DNA of 64,000 bases from Bacteroidota bacterium. GTDB taxonomy: Bacteria; Bacteroidota; Bacteroidia; Sphingobacteriales; Sphingobacteriaceae. The stretch covers positions 62,001-126,000 of the forward strand of contig JAEYZM010000004.1 in assembly GCA_023427985.1 (NCBI GenBank), read 5' to 3'. Below, piece after piece: positions 7,473 to 16,302 of the stretch (positions are counted from its first letter, which is position 1; every line of letters begins with the position of its first letter). The position numbers and the translations under genes were made by a program. Below the pieces are notes generated by a model. It worked only from the letters and a program-made list of their open reading frames with translations. It had not been told where the DNA came from and did not search any database.

Positions 7473-8672
7473 ATGCCGAAAATATCAAATAAAGGCCATA
7501 ACATGCCTGCATCGCCCATCCGTAAATTAGTTCCATTTGCAGACCAAGCGAAAAAAGAAGGAAAGAAAATTTATCACCTGAACATCGGTCAGCCCGATAT
7601 TGAAACTCCAGAGCAGATGTTGAATGCGATCAAGAACATCGACTTTAAAGTTTGGGCATATACACATTCAGAAGGTATTCCAAGTTATAGAGAAAAGTTA
7701 GCGGGTTATTATACCAAAGTTGGATTTAAAAATATTACAGCACAAAACATCATCGTGACCACAGGTGGTTCAGAAGCAATTACTATTGCGGTGAATGCAT
7801 GTTTGAATGCTGGCGACGAGATCATAATACCAGAACCATTTTATGCCAATTATAACGGCTTTACGTGTATGGCCGATGTAGTGGTGAAACCAATAGTGTC
7901 GAGTATCGACAATGGTTTCGCGCTACCTCCTATCGCGGAGTTTGAAAAAATTATTACGCCGAAAACTAAGGCCATCATGATCTGTAATCCAAATAATCCA
8001 ACAGGATATTTGTATTCAAGGGCAGAGTTAGAAGAATTGAAAAAGTTAGCATTGAAACACGACTTATTTATTTTCTCTGATGAAGCGTATCGTGAGTTTT
8101 GTTACGATGGTAAAGAGTTTGTATCGCCGATGCATTTAGATGGATTAGAAGAAAATGTAATTGTATTAGATACTGTATCGAAAAGATATTCGGCATGTGG
8201 GGCTCGACTAGGAGCGATCGTTACAAAGAACAAAGAAGTATTAAGTGCAGCATTACGTTTCGCACAAGCACGTTTATGTCCGCCCGCTATTGCACAAATA
8301 GCAGCAGAAGCAGCCATCGATACACCTCAATCGTATTTCGATGCAGTGAGCAAGGAATACACAGAGCGTAGAGACATCGTGGTAAATGCATTGAATAAAA
8401 TGGAGGGAGTATTTTGTCCAAATCCAGGTGGAGCTTTTTATGCAGTAGTTCGATTACCTATTGACGATTCGGATAAATTCTGCCAATGGATGTTAGAGTC
8501 GTTCTCATTCGAAGGTCAAACCGTAATGTTGGCTCCTGCAACAGGATTCTATTCAACACCAGGCGCAGGAAAAGATGAAGTTCGCATTGCATACGTTTTG
8601 AAAAAAGATGATTTACAGAATGCGATGAAATGTTTGGAGGAAGCGTTGAAGGTATATCCGGGAAGAAAATAA
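7473..8672 (+). CDS. Class I/II PLP-dependent aminotransferase
   Basis: 399 residues of the aspartate-aminotransferase fold type I. Visible motifs are NIGQPDIETPEQM near 34-46, the NPNNPTGYLYS loop near 171-181, SDEAYREF near 201-208 and the PLP lysine in DTVSKRYSACGARLG near 231-245. The start MPKISNKG matches the usual N-terminus of this Bacteroidota subgroup; an internal ATG at 7503 is less likely. The amino-acid substrate cannot be read from sequence; aspartate or aromatic amino acids are possible. The gene is monocistronic: arrays and a terminator lie before it, and two arrays plus a terminator follow. Confidence 0.92.
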   Translation: MPKISNKGHNMPASPIRKLVPFADQAKKEGKKIYHLNIGQPDIETPEQMLNAIKNIDFKVWAYTHSEGIPSYREKLAGYYTKVGFKNITAQNIIVTTGGSEAITIAVNACLNAGDEIIIPEPFYANYNGFTCMADVVVKPIVSSIDNGFALPPIAEFEKIITPKTKAIMICNPNNPTGYLYSRAELEELKKLALKHDLFIFSDEAYREFCYDGKEFVSPMHLDGLEENVIVLDTVSKRYSACGARLGAIVTKNKEVLSAALRFAQARLCPPAIAQIAAEAAIDTPQSYFDAVSKEYTERRDIVVNALNKMEGVFCPNPGGAFYAVVRLPIDDSDKFCQWMLESFSFEGQTVMLAPATGFYSTPGAGKDEVRIAYVLKKDDLQNAMKCLEEALKVYPGRK

Positions 8673-8706
8673 TTAAGAGTTAAAAATTAAGAATTAAGAG
8701 TTAAGA
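8672..8706 (+). repeat. Heptamer array (ATTAAGA/GTTAAGA family)
   Basis: Five units: ATTAAGA, GTTAAAA, ATTAAGA, ATTAAGA, GTTAAGA, starting at the last base of the aminotransferase stop codon. The reverse complement of this family occurs at 25008-25026. Confidence 0.88.
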
Positions 8707-8720
8707 ACGGGGACTGCTAA

Positions 8721-8755
8721 ATTTCAAACTCTGCATTTTGAATTTTGAATTTCAC
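8721..8755 (-). repeat. Heptamer array (AATTCAR family, inverted)
   Basis: Plus-strand units ATTTCAA, ACTCTGC, ATTTTGA, ATTTTGA, ATTTCAC. The minus strand reads AATTCAA-type units, as in aroA 267-298 and 11597-11631. It abuts the terminator stem at 8756. Confidence 0.75.
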
Positions 8756-8783
8756 AAGATCGACATTGTCGGTCTTTTTTTTT
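8756..8783 (+). terminator. Intrinsic terminator after the aminotransferase
   Basis: Stem AAGATCGAC / GTCGGTCTT (8756-8764 with 8768-8776, one G-T pair), loop ATT, T-run to 8783. Confidence 0.92.
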
Positions 8784-8871
8784 GATATAAAATATGGTGT
8801 ATTTCATTAATGTTGAAAATTAATTTCATGTTTCTAAAGAAATAATAATATTTTCAGTAAAAATACATTTA

Positions 8872-9837
8872 ATGAACTCAACTGAACCCACACCCAATTA
8901 TGAGCATCATCGTTTAAAATTTAACGGCGATGGAATGGAATACTTCGGTATTCTAATGTTAAATTTCTTTTTAAATCTTGTCAGCCTTGGAATTTATTAC
9001 CCTTGGGCAAAAGAAAAAGAATTAAAATATTTGTACGGTCATATCAACCTAAACAATCATCCATTCCAATTCAATGGTACGGGTAATGAAATGTTTAGAG
9101 GATATATTAAGGCAATTGGATTGTTTATTCTTATCTATGTTGCATCCTATTTTGCATTGATGTTGGGACATCCCATCTTTGGTACCATCGTCATATATCT
9201 TGGGATTTTAATTTTACTACCCTTTGCCATTCATAGCTCGTATCGATATCGAATGTCAAGAACCACATGGAAGGGCATTCGATTAGGTTATAGAGGAAGC
9301 AGACCGGAGTTTGTATGGTTGTTTTACAAATCGGTTTTTCTAACGATTGTGACATTAGGAATTTATAGTTCTTGGATGACGATTGCTATGAGGAATTATT
9401 TATTGAGCAATGTACGATTTGGCAGCTTAGAGTTTTATTACGATGAAGATGGGGCCGATTATTTTCTCATCAATCTAAAAGGATATATACTTACACTAAT
9501 CACATTTGGAATTTATTATTTCTGGTGGTACAAAGAACGATATGAATTTTACGTCAACAATTTAAAATTGCGCAACGATAAATACGAAATTAATTTTATG
9601 TCGATGGCAAGCGGAATTGACTTTGTGCAATTATTATTCGTAAACGTTTTGCTCTTCGTTTTTACCTTAGGACTTGCGTATCCGTGGATAGTTCAAAGAA
9701 GTTTAAATTTCATGTTTGAGAATTTGAGAATCGATGGATATGTTGATATGGATGAAATTCAACAAACAGAAGAAGAATATAAAGATGCAATGGGTGAAGA
9801 TATTGGAGATATGTTAGATTTCGGATTTATTATTTAA
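8872..9837 (+). CDS. DUF898 (YjgN-like) membrane protein
   Basis: 321 residues of the DUF898 family. It opens with HHRLKFNGDGMEYFGILM, followed by repeated modules of the form VSLGIYYPWAKEKELKYLY, VTLGIYSSWMTIAMRNYLL, ITFGIYYFWWYKERYEFY and FTLGLAYPWIVQRSLNFMF. These give about six to eight membrane segments with an internal repeat. The biochemical function is unknown. It ends two bases before the ATG of an M48 metallopeptidase, and DUF898-M48 pairs recur in other bacteria, which suggests a joint envelope role. A TATTTTCA sequence shortly upstream is a weak -7 candidate. Confidence 0.9.
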   Translation: MNSTEPTPNYEHHRLKFNGDGMEYFGILMLNFFLNLVSLGIYYPWAKEKELKYLYGHINLNNHPFQFNGTGNEMFRGYIKAIGLFILIYVASYFALMLGHPIFGTIVIYLGILILLPFAIHSSYRYRMSRTTWKGIRLGYRGSRPEFVWLFYKSVFLTIVTLGIYSSWMTIAMRNYLLSNVRFGSLEFYYDEDGADYFLINLKGYILTLITFGIYYFWWYKERYEFYVNNLKLRNDKYEINFMSMASGIDFVQLLFVNVLLFVFTLGLAYPWIVQRSLNFMFENLRIDGYVDMDEIQQTEEEYKDAMGEDIGDMLDFGFII

Positions 9838-9839
9838 TT

Positions 9840-10898
9840 ATGACCACATTAAATTATTATTATAATGCAAACTCATCTAAAGCAATAGAAGTACTTATTG
9901 AATTAGATGAGTTGAATTTTGTATTATATATTAAAGATTCCAATGACTCTGGACTTTTGCATAACACTTGGAATTTTTCAGAAAGTGAATTTGAATCCTT
10001 TAAAACATATGGAGTATTAAAAAATAAAATTAATTCAGACAGCATATTTATTAATAATCCTACGGACATTGAGCGCTTAACAAAGCTTTTCAGAAAAACA
10101 GGAATAATTCAAAAATTATTCAGCACAAGTCCATTAACAAAAATAGGTATTGGTGTTTTTACCCTATTAATCTTAATCCTATCGTATGTTTATTTACTTC
10201 CCATAATAAGTGATGCCATCATCTTGCAATTACCCAAAAGTTACGACGATGAAATTGGAGAAATAGCTTTCAATGAATTGTACTATAAGGAATCAGAGAA
10301 TTTCGAAAAGTCAAAGCAGCTCAATGACTTTTACAGAATATTAAAAAAATCCGATTATAGTAGAAATATAGAATTCATTGTATTAGATCAAGAAATTTTT
10401 AATGCGTACGCCCTACCCAACGGTAAAGTCTTTATATATCAGGAAATGTTGGATTCGATTAGCAATCCATCGGAACTCATTGCATTAATGGCACATGAAG
10501 CAGCCCATGTAAATCAACGGCACGGCATGCGAATGATTGGTAAAAATATTTCTTCCTATCTATTAATATCGTTAGTATTAAGTGATGCCAATGGCTTTAT
10601 CGCCCTGATGGCAGAAAGCGCGAGCAGAATATACAATTTAAAATACTCGAGAGAATACGAACAAGAAGCAGATGAAGAAGCAGCAAAACTTTTAAAACTC
10701 AATCATGCCGACCTCAACGCAAGTGTAAGCCTATTCAAAAAACTTAAAAGCAAAACATCGGAATTCCAAATCCCAAGCTTCATCACAACCCATCCTCATA
10801 TAGACGATCGCATCAAAGCCGCTTCCAAATACAAAAACGAATTACCGGTGATGATACGACCAGGCTTGCAGTATTATTTTGAGAGAATAAAAATGTAA
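9840..10898 (+). CDS. M48 family metallopeptidase, membrane-anchored
   Basis: 352 residues. An N-terminal cytoplasmic domain (~1-95) precedes one strong membrane helix (~102-124). The M48 catalytic domain carries the zinc motif HEAAH at 219-223 and the downstream glutamate motif in EYEQEADEEAAKLL (~274). The ATHPHIDDR-like signature appears as TTHPHIDDRIKAA near 322-334. Topology suggests the catalytic domain faces the periplasm, like BepA/LoiP-type enzymes, which act in outer-membrane quality control; this role is inferred. It is coupled to the DUF898 gene. Confidence 0.9.
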   Translation: MTTLNYYYNANSSKAIEVLIELDELNFVLYIKDSNDSGLLHNTWNFSESEFESFKTYGVLKNKINSDSIFINNPTDIERLTKLFRKTGIIQKLFSTSPLTKIGIGVFTLLILILSYVYLLPIISDAIILQLPKSYDDEIGEIAFNELYYKESENFEKSKQLNDFYRILKKSDYSRNIEFIVLDQEIFNAYALPNGKVFIYQEMLDSISNPSELIALMAHEAAHVNQRHGMRMIGKNISSYLLISLVLSDANGFIALMAESASRIYNLKYSREYEQEADEEAAKLLKLNHADLNASVSLFKKLKSKTSEFQIPSFITTHPHIDDRIKAASKYKNELPVMIRPGLQYYFERIKM

Positions 10899-10920
10899 AT
10901 TATAACCCTCACCAATCTTT

Positions 10921-11045
10921 AGACCTAAAGTTAATAGAGTGTTATATTCAATTACCTTCAACCCCAAAAAAAAGATGGATATACTAATTCTTCATATGCC
11001 AATAATAAGCTAACCTTTGGAATAAGATTAAATTATCATTTGTAA
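10921..11045 (+). pseudogene. Possible frameshifted remnant of an outer-membrane barrel C-terminus
   Basis: Reading 10974-11045 gives DGYTNSSYANNKLTFGIRLN followed by YHL and a stop, which resembles the last strands of a Bacteroidota outer-membrane barrel. Upstream, a different frame (10921-10965) reads RPKVNRVLYSITFNPK. The two join across an eight-base A-run (10966-10973), suggesting a one-base frameshift. There is no intact start or upstream barrel, so this would be a decayed 3' fragment. The call rests on short, compositionally biased sequence. Confidence 0.35.
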
Positions 11046-11105
11046 TCAGAAAATTTTTAAGAAAAAGAAAATGATTTGAACCAATCTTGATGCTAGCAAG
11101 CACCC

Positions 11106-11170
11106 CACTACCTCACTATCCACTATCCACTAAAACTAGCACACTAACCAACTAGCATACTAGCATACTA
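11106..11170. repeat. Heptamer/octamer array abutting the ssrA 3' end
   Basis: The first part has 7-base units of the CACTATC type; the second has 8-base units of the ACTAGCAT type. The array ends three bases before the 3' CCA of tmRNA at 11174. Related units occur in 16189-16335. Confidence 0.85.
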
Positions 11171-11173
11171 ATT

Positions 11174-11571
11174 TGGTGGAGCTGGAGGGAGTCGAACCCT
11201 CGTCCAAACATGGGACCTGTGACGCTTTCTACATGCTTAGTGTTCGTTTAATTTTCGATTGCAAGCTGACCGATCACCATCCACTTGCAACTTAGTTCCT
11301 TTGTTGTCGGAAAGTATAGGAACATCTACTCTCCTATTACGACTTTTTTAGTACCCCTTTATCAGACGCGGCCGTTCAGCGCTTCTGAGAGATATCTAGC
11401 TTCCCAATCTGATTGGGAAAGAAAGCATTATAACATCCTGTTATAATTACGCAGCTAGAGCGTAGTTATTTTCGCCATTTATGGTTTGAGGATTTTCTTT
11501 ATAGGGAACTCTCCACAACGCCCTGCATGCTTACATCCAAATCTTCCACCCTGTCAATTCCAAGCAGCCCC
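11174..11571 (-). ncRNA. ssrA: Transfer-messenger RNA
   Basis: tmRNA rescues stalled ribosomes and tags incomplete proteins. On the minus strand the 5' end reads GGGGCTGCTTGGAATTGACA and the 3' end has the T-arm GGGTTCGACTCCC followed by CCAGCTCCACCA, so CCA is encoded. The length is about 398 bases, normal for a one-piece tmRNA. The tag frame (11476-11450) reads GENNYALAA followed by TAA at 11449-11447, ending in the LAA degron; with the charged alanine the tag is AGENNYALAA. Heptamer arrays flank both ends. Confidence 0.97.
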
Positions 11572-11581
11572 TGATGTAGCA

Positions 11582-11589
11582 CAAAGATA
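11582..11589 (-). promoter_or_regulatory. -7 box TATCTTTG of ssrA
   Basis: Exact TAnnTTTG match on the minus strand, ending 10 bases before the mature 5' end at 11571. This leaves room for a short precursor trimmed by RNase P. Confidence 0.7.
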
Positions 11590-11596
11590 CAGAGAA

Positions 11597-11631
11597 AATT
11601 CAAAATTTAGAATTCAGAGTTCAGAATTATG
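11597..11631 (+). repeat. Heptamer array upstream of ssrA (AATTCAR family)
   Basis: Units AATTCAA, AATTTAG, AATTCAG, AGTTCAG, AATTATG. It lies where the -33 region of the ssrA promoter should be. The same family is inserted in aroA. Confidence 0.85.
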
Positions 11632-11728
11632 CTGCATCGACTCTCGTAATTCACGGTATTCAAAGAACATAGATTAAATTATCCATACTGTAATTAAGTG
11701 TTTTTATATATTTTAGTAAAAAAAATCA

Positions 11729-12604
11729 ATGCTTAAAAACGACCCTAAAGATTGGATCTCCTTTATCTTTCGCTTTCATAAATCGGATACCATTCGCAAA
11801 TTGATGCCTCTGATTTTACTCATGTGCATTTACTCCTATGGTGTTGCTTACCTTGAAATTCAATACCTGAAACTTTCTGAAAACTCTCATGTAAAAAATA
11901 TTACCATCATGCATGGGCTGTTGAGTTTTGTTATATCGATGCTACTTGTTTTTAGAACCAATACCGCTTACGACCGCTGGTGGGAAGGTAGAAAACAGTG
12001 GGGTTCATTGGTCAATAATTCGCGCGGACTCGCCATTAAACTTTCTGCAATGCTTTCGCCCGACAATCAATCCGATCGAGATTTTTTCAAAAAAATGATT
12101 CCCAATTTTGCTGTTGCCCTAAAAAATCATCTACGCTCCGAAGAAACCAAATTGCAATTATTCGAAGATGCCGAAATCGATTATACAATCGATCATAGCA
12201 AACACATCCCCAATCAGATTTCCTTACTCATGAACAAACGCTTGCAAAACATGCTGCGTCAAGGTAAAATCTCTCAAGAACAATTGCTTTTCATCAATCC
12301 AGAAGTCCAATCGTTCAACGACATCTGTGGTGCATGCGAGCGTATTAAAAACACACCCATCCCCTATTCCTATTCGGCTTTCTTGAAAAAATTCATTTTC
12401 ATATACGTTGTAACGCTTCCATTCGGATACGTTTTCAGCCTTGGTTATTATGTCATCCCAGTCATCGCCTTTATATTTTACGTCATCGCATCGCTTGAAC
12501 TCATCGCCGAAGAAATTGAAGACCCATTTGGTAACGATGCCAACGACCTACCCATCGAAAAAATTTCAAAAAATATTGAATGGAATGTGGAAGAGTTGTT
12601 GTAA
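11729..12604 (+). CDS. Bestrophin-family ion channel
   Basis: 291 residues. The hallmark VFRTNTAYDRWWEGRKQWG lies near 75-93, after two N-terminal membrane segments (~23-42 and ~57-76). Two more helices (~220-260) precede a conserved acidic tail (EEIEDPFGNDANDLPIEKI) that forms the cytosolic gate region in the family. Bacterial bestrophins are pentameric channels, often cation-conducting, while animal ones conduct anions. Selectivity cannot be told from sequence here. A TATATTTT sequence 14 bases before the start may be the -7 element. Confidence 0.92.
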   Translation: MLKNDPKDWISFIFRFHKSDTIRKLMPLILLMCIYSYGVAYLEIQYLKLSENSHVKNITIMHGLLSFVISMLLVFRTNTAYDRWWEGRKQWGSLVNNSRGLAIKLSAMLSPDNQSDRDFFKKMIPNFAVALKNHLRSEETKLQLFEDAEIDYTIDHSKHIPNQISLLMNKRLQNMLRQGKISQEQLLFINPEVQSFNDICGACERIKNTPIPYSYSAFLKKFIFIYVVTLPFGYVFSLGYYVIPVIAFIFYVIASLELIAEEIEDPFGNDANDLPIEKISKNIEWNVEELL

Positions 12605-12614
12605 ATTGTAATAA

Positions 12615-14675
12615 ATGAAATACTTCTACGCCTTTATAATATGTATGTCGATGTATTGCAGCCTTCAAGCTCAATGCTCCTATAAAGTAATTGGGCATAG
12701 AGGAGGCGATTCGTACAATTATCCGGAAAATACTTTACTTGCCTTAGAACACGGATTCATGCAAGGAATTTTTGCTGCAGAAGTAGATGTACGTATTACT
12801 TCCGATAGTGTTTTTGTTTTATTACACGATGCATATTTAGATCGTACAACTAATGGATCTGGTTTCATTATAGATTATACTTATGATCAAATCAAAAATT
12901 TAGATGCAGGCTATTGGAGAGGTCAAGAATTCGCAGGACAAAAAATACCGAAACTTTCAGAGGCATTAGAACTTTGCAAAAAGTACAATTCAAAATTGTA
13001 TTTGAATATGAAAGTGTATGAGCCCGATTTGTTGGGCCGACTTTTAGATTCATTGAACATACCATTGGATATGATTATAGTAGATCCAGATGCAGAGTAT
13101 TTGGTGGATTTGTACTATCAGCATTTACCCAATAGACCCATGGTATATTTCGGAGAAGTACCATCGCCTATAAATGATACGAGCTTTTATATCAATTTAA
13201 AAAACAAAGGTGTATTTGCATTTGAAATTGTTGCCGACGAATTCATCAACAATCGGGTGAACGATACATTTATCAATATGTTGAACTATGCCGATATAGA
13301 GCTATGGGCCTATACTGCGAATAAAGCTTCACTCATAACTTATCTAAAATCAAAAGGTGTAAAGGGTTTAGAAACCGACATCCCAAGCATAGCATTAAAT
13401 GTATTTTGCAATTCCATAGAGACGGGATATTTCCCAAGAAAAAAAATTACCGACCAATGGAATTTCGAACAAGGACTCGAAGCGAACTTTGGTTCTAAAC
13501 TTGTTTTTGTAGGTGATACCACTATTGTTGATCAAAAAATTCAATTCGGAAAATGTAGTGATTTTAACATCGACCTCATAGATTCTACGGATGTATCTGT
13601 TGCCAAAATACCTGCTTTAGATCCCAATCATGCTTTGAGATTTTATTCCAATATTTTTCCAGAAGGATTTCCAGGTGAACTGCATTGCGACAACGATTAC
13701 AGTTTAGTCATGGATGTATATAAAGCAGCCGACACTTTAGGTCGTACTTATTATGCATTGTTTCAAACTAGTAATAATAATGCAGACGATGCCGACTTAT
13801 TTGTGCACAATCAAGGCATCGGAATACTTGAACAATATCATGGTGTGATTCAAGACAGTACTTGGTATCGAATTATTTTTTCATTTGATCTTTACAATAA
13901 CATTCTGAAGAAATACATTAATGGAAATTTAGTTGGTAGCACTACCTTAAACAATAGTTTGAACGGTAGATTCTGTATGAATAACAATTGGGCGATACAG
14001 AGTTCGAATTTGTTTTCCGATAACGATAATGAAACAGGAATATTTTTTGCGAGTAGTATCCAAATCCGAAACTATGCAATTGATGCCAATGAAGCCTTGT
14101 ATCTTGGAAACGTATCGGCGAGTAAAATTCCGAATAGTGTATTAATTGATAGTCTTGAATGTCCTGTATTTACTAGTATTTCGAGCGATACATTAGTAGA
14201 CATTAATTCAACAATTGTCATCACTGCAGATGCAGGCAATGCAGTCAATTATAATTGGCAAGAAAAAATAAACAATCAATGGGTCGATGTGTTAGCATTG
14301 AATTATAAAGGTAGTAAAAACAAAACGTTAGAAATAAAAAACATTTCAGATAATAAAGAGTTTAGATGTGTAGCCTATAATAATTGTTTTTCATATTCAA
14401 AAAGTATAAACATTCAAGTAAAACCTGCAGGTATTGAAAATGATAGAATGTCGGCTATAGTACTATATCCGAATCCCTCTGAGAAATATATTAGAATAAA
14501 AGGCATTGAGCGCTCAGTGGATCTTGAAATTTACAATCTTCAGGGAGTGCTACTACATCGGCATAAGAATATAAACAATGACAATGAATTGCAACATCAA
14601 TTGGAAGCTGGATATTATCTTGTAAAAATAAAAGGATTGAGCGAAACGATACAGAAACGATTAATAGTGAAATAA
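12615..14675 (+). CDS. Secreted glycerophosphodiester phosphodiesterase with T9SS sorting domain
   Basis: 686 residues with a signal peptide (1-20). The GDPD domain (~23-270) has catalytic residues visible: His28 in IGHRGGDS, Glu38 in PENT, Glu56 and Asp58 in AEVDVR, and His71 in LLHDAYLDRTTNG. A LamG-like beta-sandwich (~300-500) and an Ig-like segment (~525-600) follow. A type IX secretion C-terminal domain begins at VLYPNPSEKYIRI and ends in the typical YYLVKIKG...QKRLIVK. The protein is likely exported through T9SS and either released or anchored to the surface to release glycerol phosphate from phosphodiesters. It starts ten bases after the bestrophin stop and ends one base before the Crp/Fnr gene. 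Confidence 0.92.
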   Translation: MKYFYAFIICMSMYCSLQAQCSYKVIGHRGGDSYNYPENTLLALEHGFMQGIFAAEVDVRITSDSVFVLLHDAYLDRTTNGSGFIIDYTYDQIKNLDAGYWRGQEFAGQKIPKLSEALELCKKYNSKLYLNMKVYEPDLLGRLLDSLNIPLDMIIVDPDAEYLVDLYYQHLPNRPMVYFGEVPSPINDTSFYINLKNKGVFAFEIVADEFINNRVNDTFINMLNYADIELWAYTANKASLITYLKSKGVKGLETDIPSIALNVFCNSIETGYFPRKKITDQWNFEQGLEANFGSKLVFVGDTTIVDQKIQFGKCSDFNIDLIDSTDVSVAKIPALDPNHALRFYSNIFPEGFPGELHCDNDYSLVMDVYKAADTLGRTYYALFQTSNNNADDADLFVHNQGIGILEQYHGVIQDSTWYRIIFSFDLYNNILKKYINGNLVGSTTLNNSLNGRFCMNNNWAIQSSNLFSDNDNETGIFFASSIQIRNYAIDANEALYLGNVSASKIPNSVLIDSLECPVFTSISSDTLVDINSTIVITADAGNAVNYNWQEKINNQWVDVLALNYKGSKNKTLEIKNISDNKEFRCVAYNNCFSYSKSINIQVKPAGIENDRMSAIVLYPNPSEKYIRIKGIERSVDLEIYNLQGVLLHRHKNINNDNELQHQLEAGYYLVKIKGLSETIQKRLIVK

Positions 14676-14676
14676 A

Positions 14677-15315
14677 ATGAATGAAAGTATTAAGAAGTTA
14701 TTAGATACTAAATATCCTCAGTTAGAATTACCATTACGTGAAAAGATTGCAAGTATATCGAGCATCAAATCCTTTAAAGCAAACGATGAACTATTGAGAA
14801 GTGGTCAGTATTTAAAATCCATACTATTGTTAACAAATGGAGTAGTAAAGTTGAGCACGGAGGGCGATGAAGGGGAAGAATTTTTCATGTATTACATAGA
14901 GCCCGGAGAGGCATGCGCGCTGTCATTTATTTGTGCTACACGCGATAAGAAATCGGACATCTCAGGAGTTGCAATGGAAGATACCGAAGCAATTCTGATT
15001 CCAATTGAATATATGGATGAATTGATGACGCAATATAAAACTTGGTATTATTTTGTATTGGATTCGTATAGAACTAGATTTAGAGAATTATTGGATGTGA
15101 TTCAAAGTGTAGCATTTCAAAGCATGGACGAGCGTTTGGAGTACTATTTGATGAAACAAAAAGTAAGTTTAGGCTCCAATATAATTCCTTTCACACACGA
15201 ACAAATTGCTAAAGATTTAAACTCATCGCGTGTAGTAATTTCCAGATTGTTAAAGCAAATGGAAAATAAATCATTGTTAAAACTTTCCCGATCGGGTATC
15301 GAATTACTACATTAA
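14677..15315 (+). CDS. Crp/Fnr-family transcriptional regulator
   Basis: 212 residues. A cNMP-binding-like beta barrel (~20-120) leads to a dimer helix and a winged HTH (~160-212) with IPFTHEQIAKDLNSSRVVISRLLKQME. The FNR-type iron-sulfur cysteines at the N-terminus are absent. Cys80 and Cys86 in GEACALSFICATRD sit in the sensory barrel and could form a disulfide or polysulfide bridge. It leads the sulfur gene cluster, so a reactive-sulfur-responsive role is a reasonable inference, but no operator could be identified. It follows the GDPD gene by one base and may be transcribed with it. Confidence 0.9.
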   Translation: MNESIKKLLDTKYPQLELPLREKIASISSIKSFKANDELLRSGQYLKSILLLTNGVVKLSTEGDEGEEFFMYYIEPGEACALSFICATRDKKSDISGVAMEDTEAILIPIEYMDELMTQYKTWYYFVLDSYRTRFRELLDVIQSVAFQSMDERLEYYLMKQKVSLGSNIIPFTHEQIAKDLNSSRVVISRLLKQMENKSLLKLSRSGIELLH

Positions 15316-15387
15316 TTTTCTCTGTAACTTTTGTAACCGAATGCTAAATTCTAAAGCTGCAATTTTGAATCAAATTCAAGAAAGCAT

Positions 15388-16182
15388 ATGGAATTATTCG
15401 GATATTTTGCTTCGGCATTAATAGGAATCTCACTCGGATTAATTGGAGGTGGTGGCTCCATTTTAACAGTACCAGTTTTGGTGTATCTTTTCAAGATTGA
15501 TCCTGTAGAATCTACTGCATATTCATTATTTATTGTCGGTTTAACCAGTTTAATTGGCTCCTATTCTAAGTACAAAGAGAAATTACTCGACATTAAAACA
15601 GCATTAATTTTTGGAGCACCATCCATTGCAGCTGTTTACCTCACTCGAAAATTTTTAGTACCGGAAATCCCTACTGAAATCCTACACATCGGCTCATTTG
15701 TATTAACAAAAAATCTTATGCTGATGTTGCTATTTGCAATACTCATGGTCTTTGCATCGATCTCTATGATTAAAGATCAAAAGAAAAATGCGAGTAAAAA
15801 TTTAAGTGATAGTAAATATAAATACCTCATCATTTTAGTTGAAGGTTTTTTAGTAGGTACACTTACCGGATTAGTAGGTGCTGGAGGCGGGTTCCTTATC
15901 ATTCCAGCACTGGTATTATTAACCGGTTTGCCAATGAAAGAAGCTGTGGGTACTTCACTTTTCATTATCGCCATTAAATCTTTGATCGGATTTACAGGAG
16001 ACCTCGGACATTTCGAAATGAATTGGAACTTATTAACAATTGTATCTGCCATTGCAGTTGCAGGTATATTCCTAGGTAATTATTTATCGAAACGAATTGA
16101 TGGCAATAAACTCAAAAAAGGCTTCGGCTGGTTCGTGTTGGTGATGGGAGCGTATATTATAATCAAAGAACTTTTTATATAG
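15388..16182 (+). CDS. TauE/SafE-family sulfite/sulfur-anion exporter
   Basis: 264 residues with about eight membrane helices and two internal halves. Each half contains the family glycine motif: SLGLIGGGGSILTVPVLVYLF (N-terminal half) and LTGLVGAGGGFLIIPALVLL (C-terminal half). TauE/SafE proteins export sulfite, sulfoacetate or related organosulfur anions. Placed between a Crp/Fnr regulator and a persulfide dioxygenase, it probably removes sulfite produced by that enzyme (inference). A TAACTTTTG sequence near 15325 is an imperfect -7 candidate. Confidence 0.92.
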   Translation: MELFGYFASALIGISLGLIGGGGSILTVPVLVYLFKIDPVESTAYSLFIVGLTSLIGSYSKYKEKLLDIKTALIFGAPSIAAVYLTRKFLVPEIPTEILHIGSFVLTKNLMLMLLFAILMVFASISMIKDQKKNASKNLSDSKYKYLIILVEGFLVGTLTGLVGAGGGFLIIPALVLLTGLPMKEAVGTSLFIIAIKSLIGFTGDLGHFEMNWNLLTIVSAIAVAGIFLGNYLSKRIDGNKLKKGFGWFVLVMGAYIIIKELFI

Positions 16183-16188
16183 TACAGA

Positions 16189-16211
16189 AGTATCTAGTAG
16201 TTAGTAGCTAG
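16189..16211 (-). repeat. Heptamer array, left arm (AGTAGCT family)
   Basis: Units AGTATCT, AGTAGTT, AGTAGCT, starting seven bases after the TauE stop. Its inverted partner is 16303-16335. Confidence 0.8.
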
Positions 16212-16223
16212 ATTTTTATAGGT

Positions 16224-16240
16224 ACTAGATACTAAAGTAC
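16224..16240 (+). repeat. Short heptamer fragment (ACTAGAT, ACTAAAG)
   Basis: Two units in the orientation of the right arm, inside the gap between the two arms of this locus. Confidence 0.55.
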
Positions 16241-16302
16241 TCCCTTCAGTAACATAAGTAACAAAAAACAAAATAACTAATAAAGAAATTTGTACCAACA
16301 AT

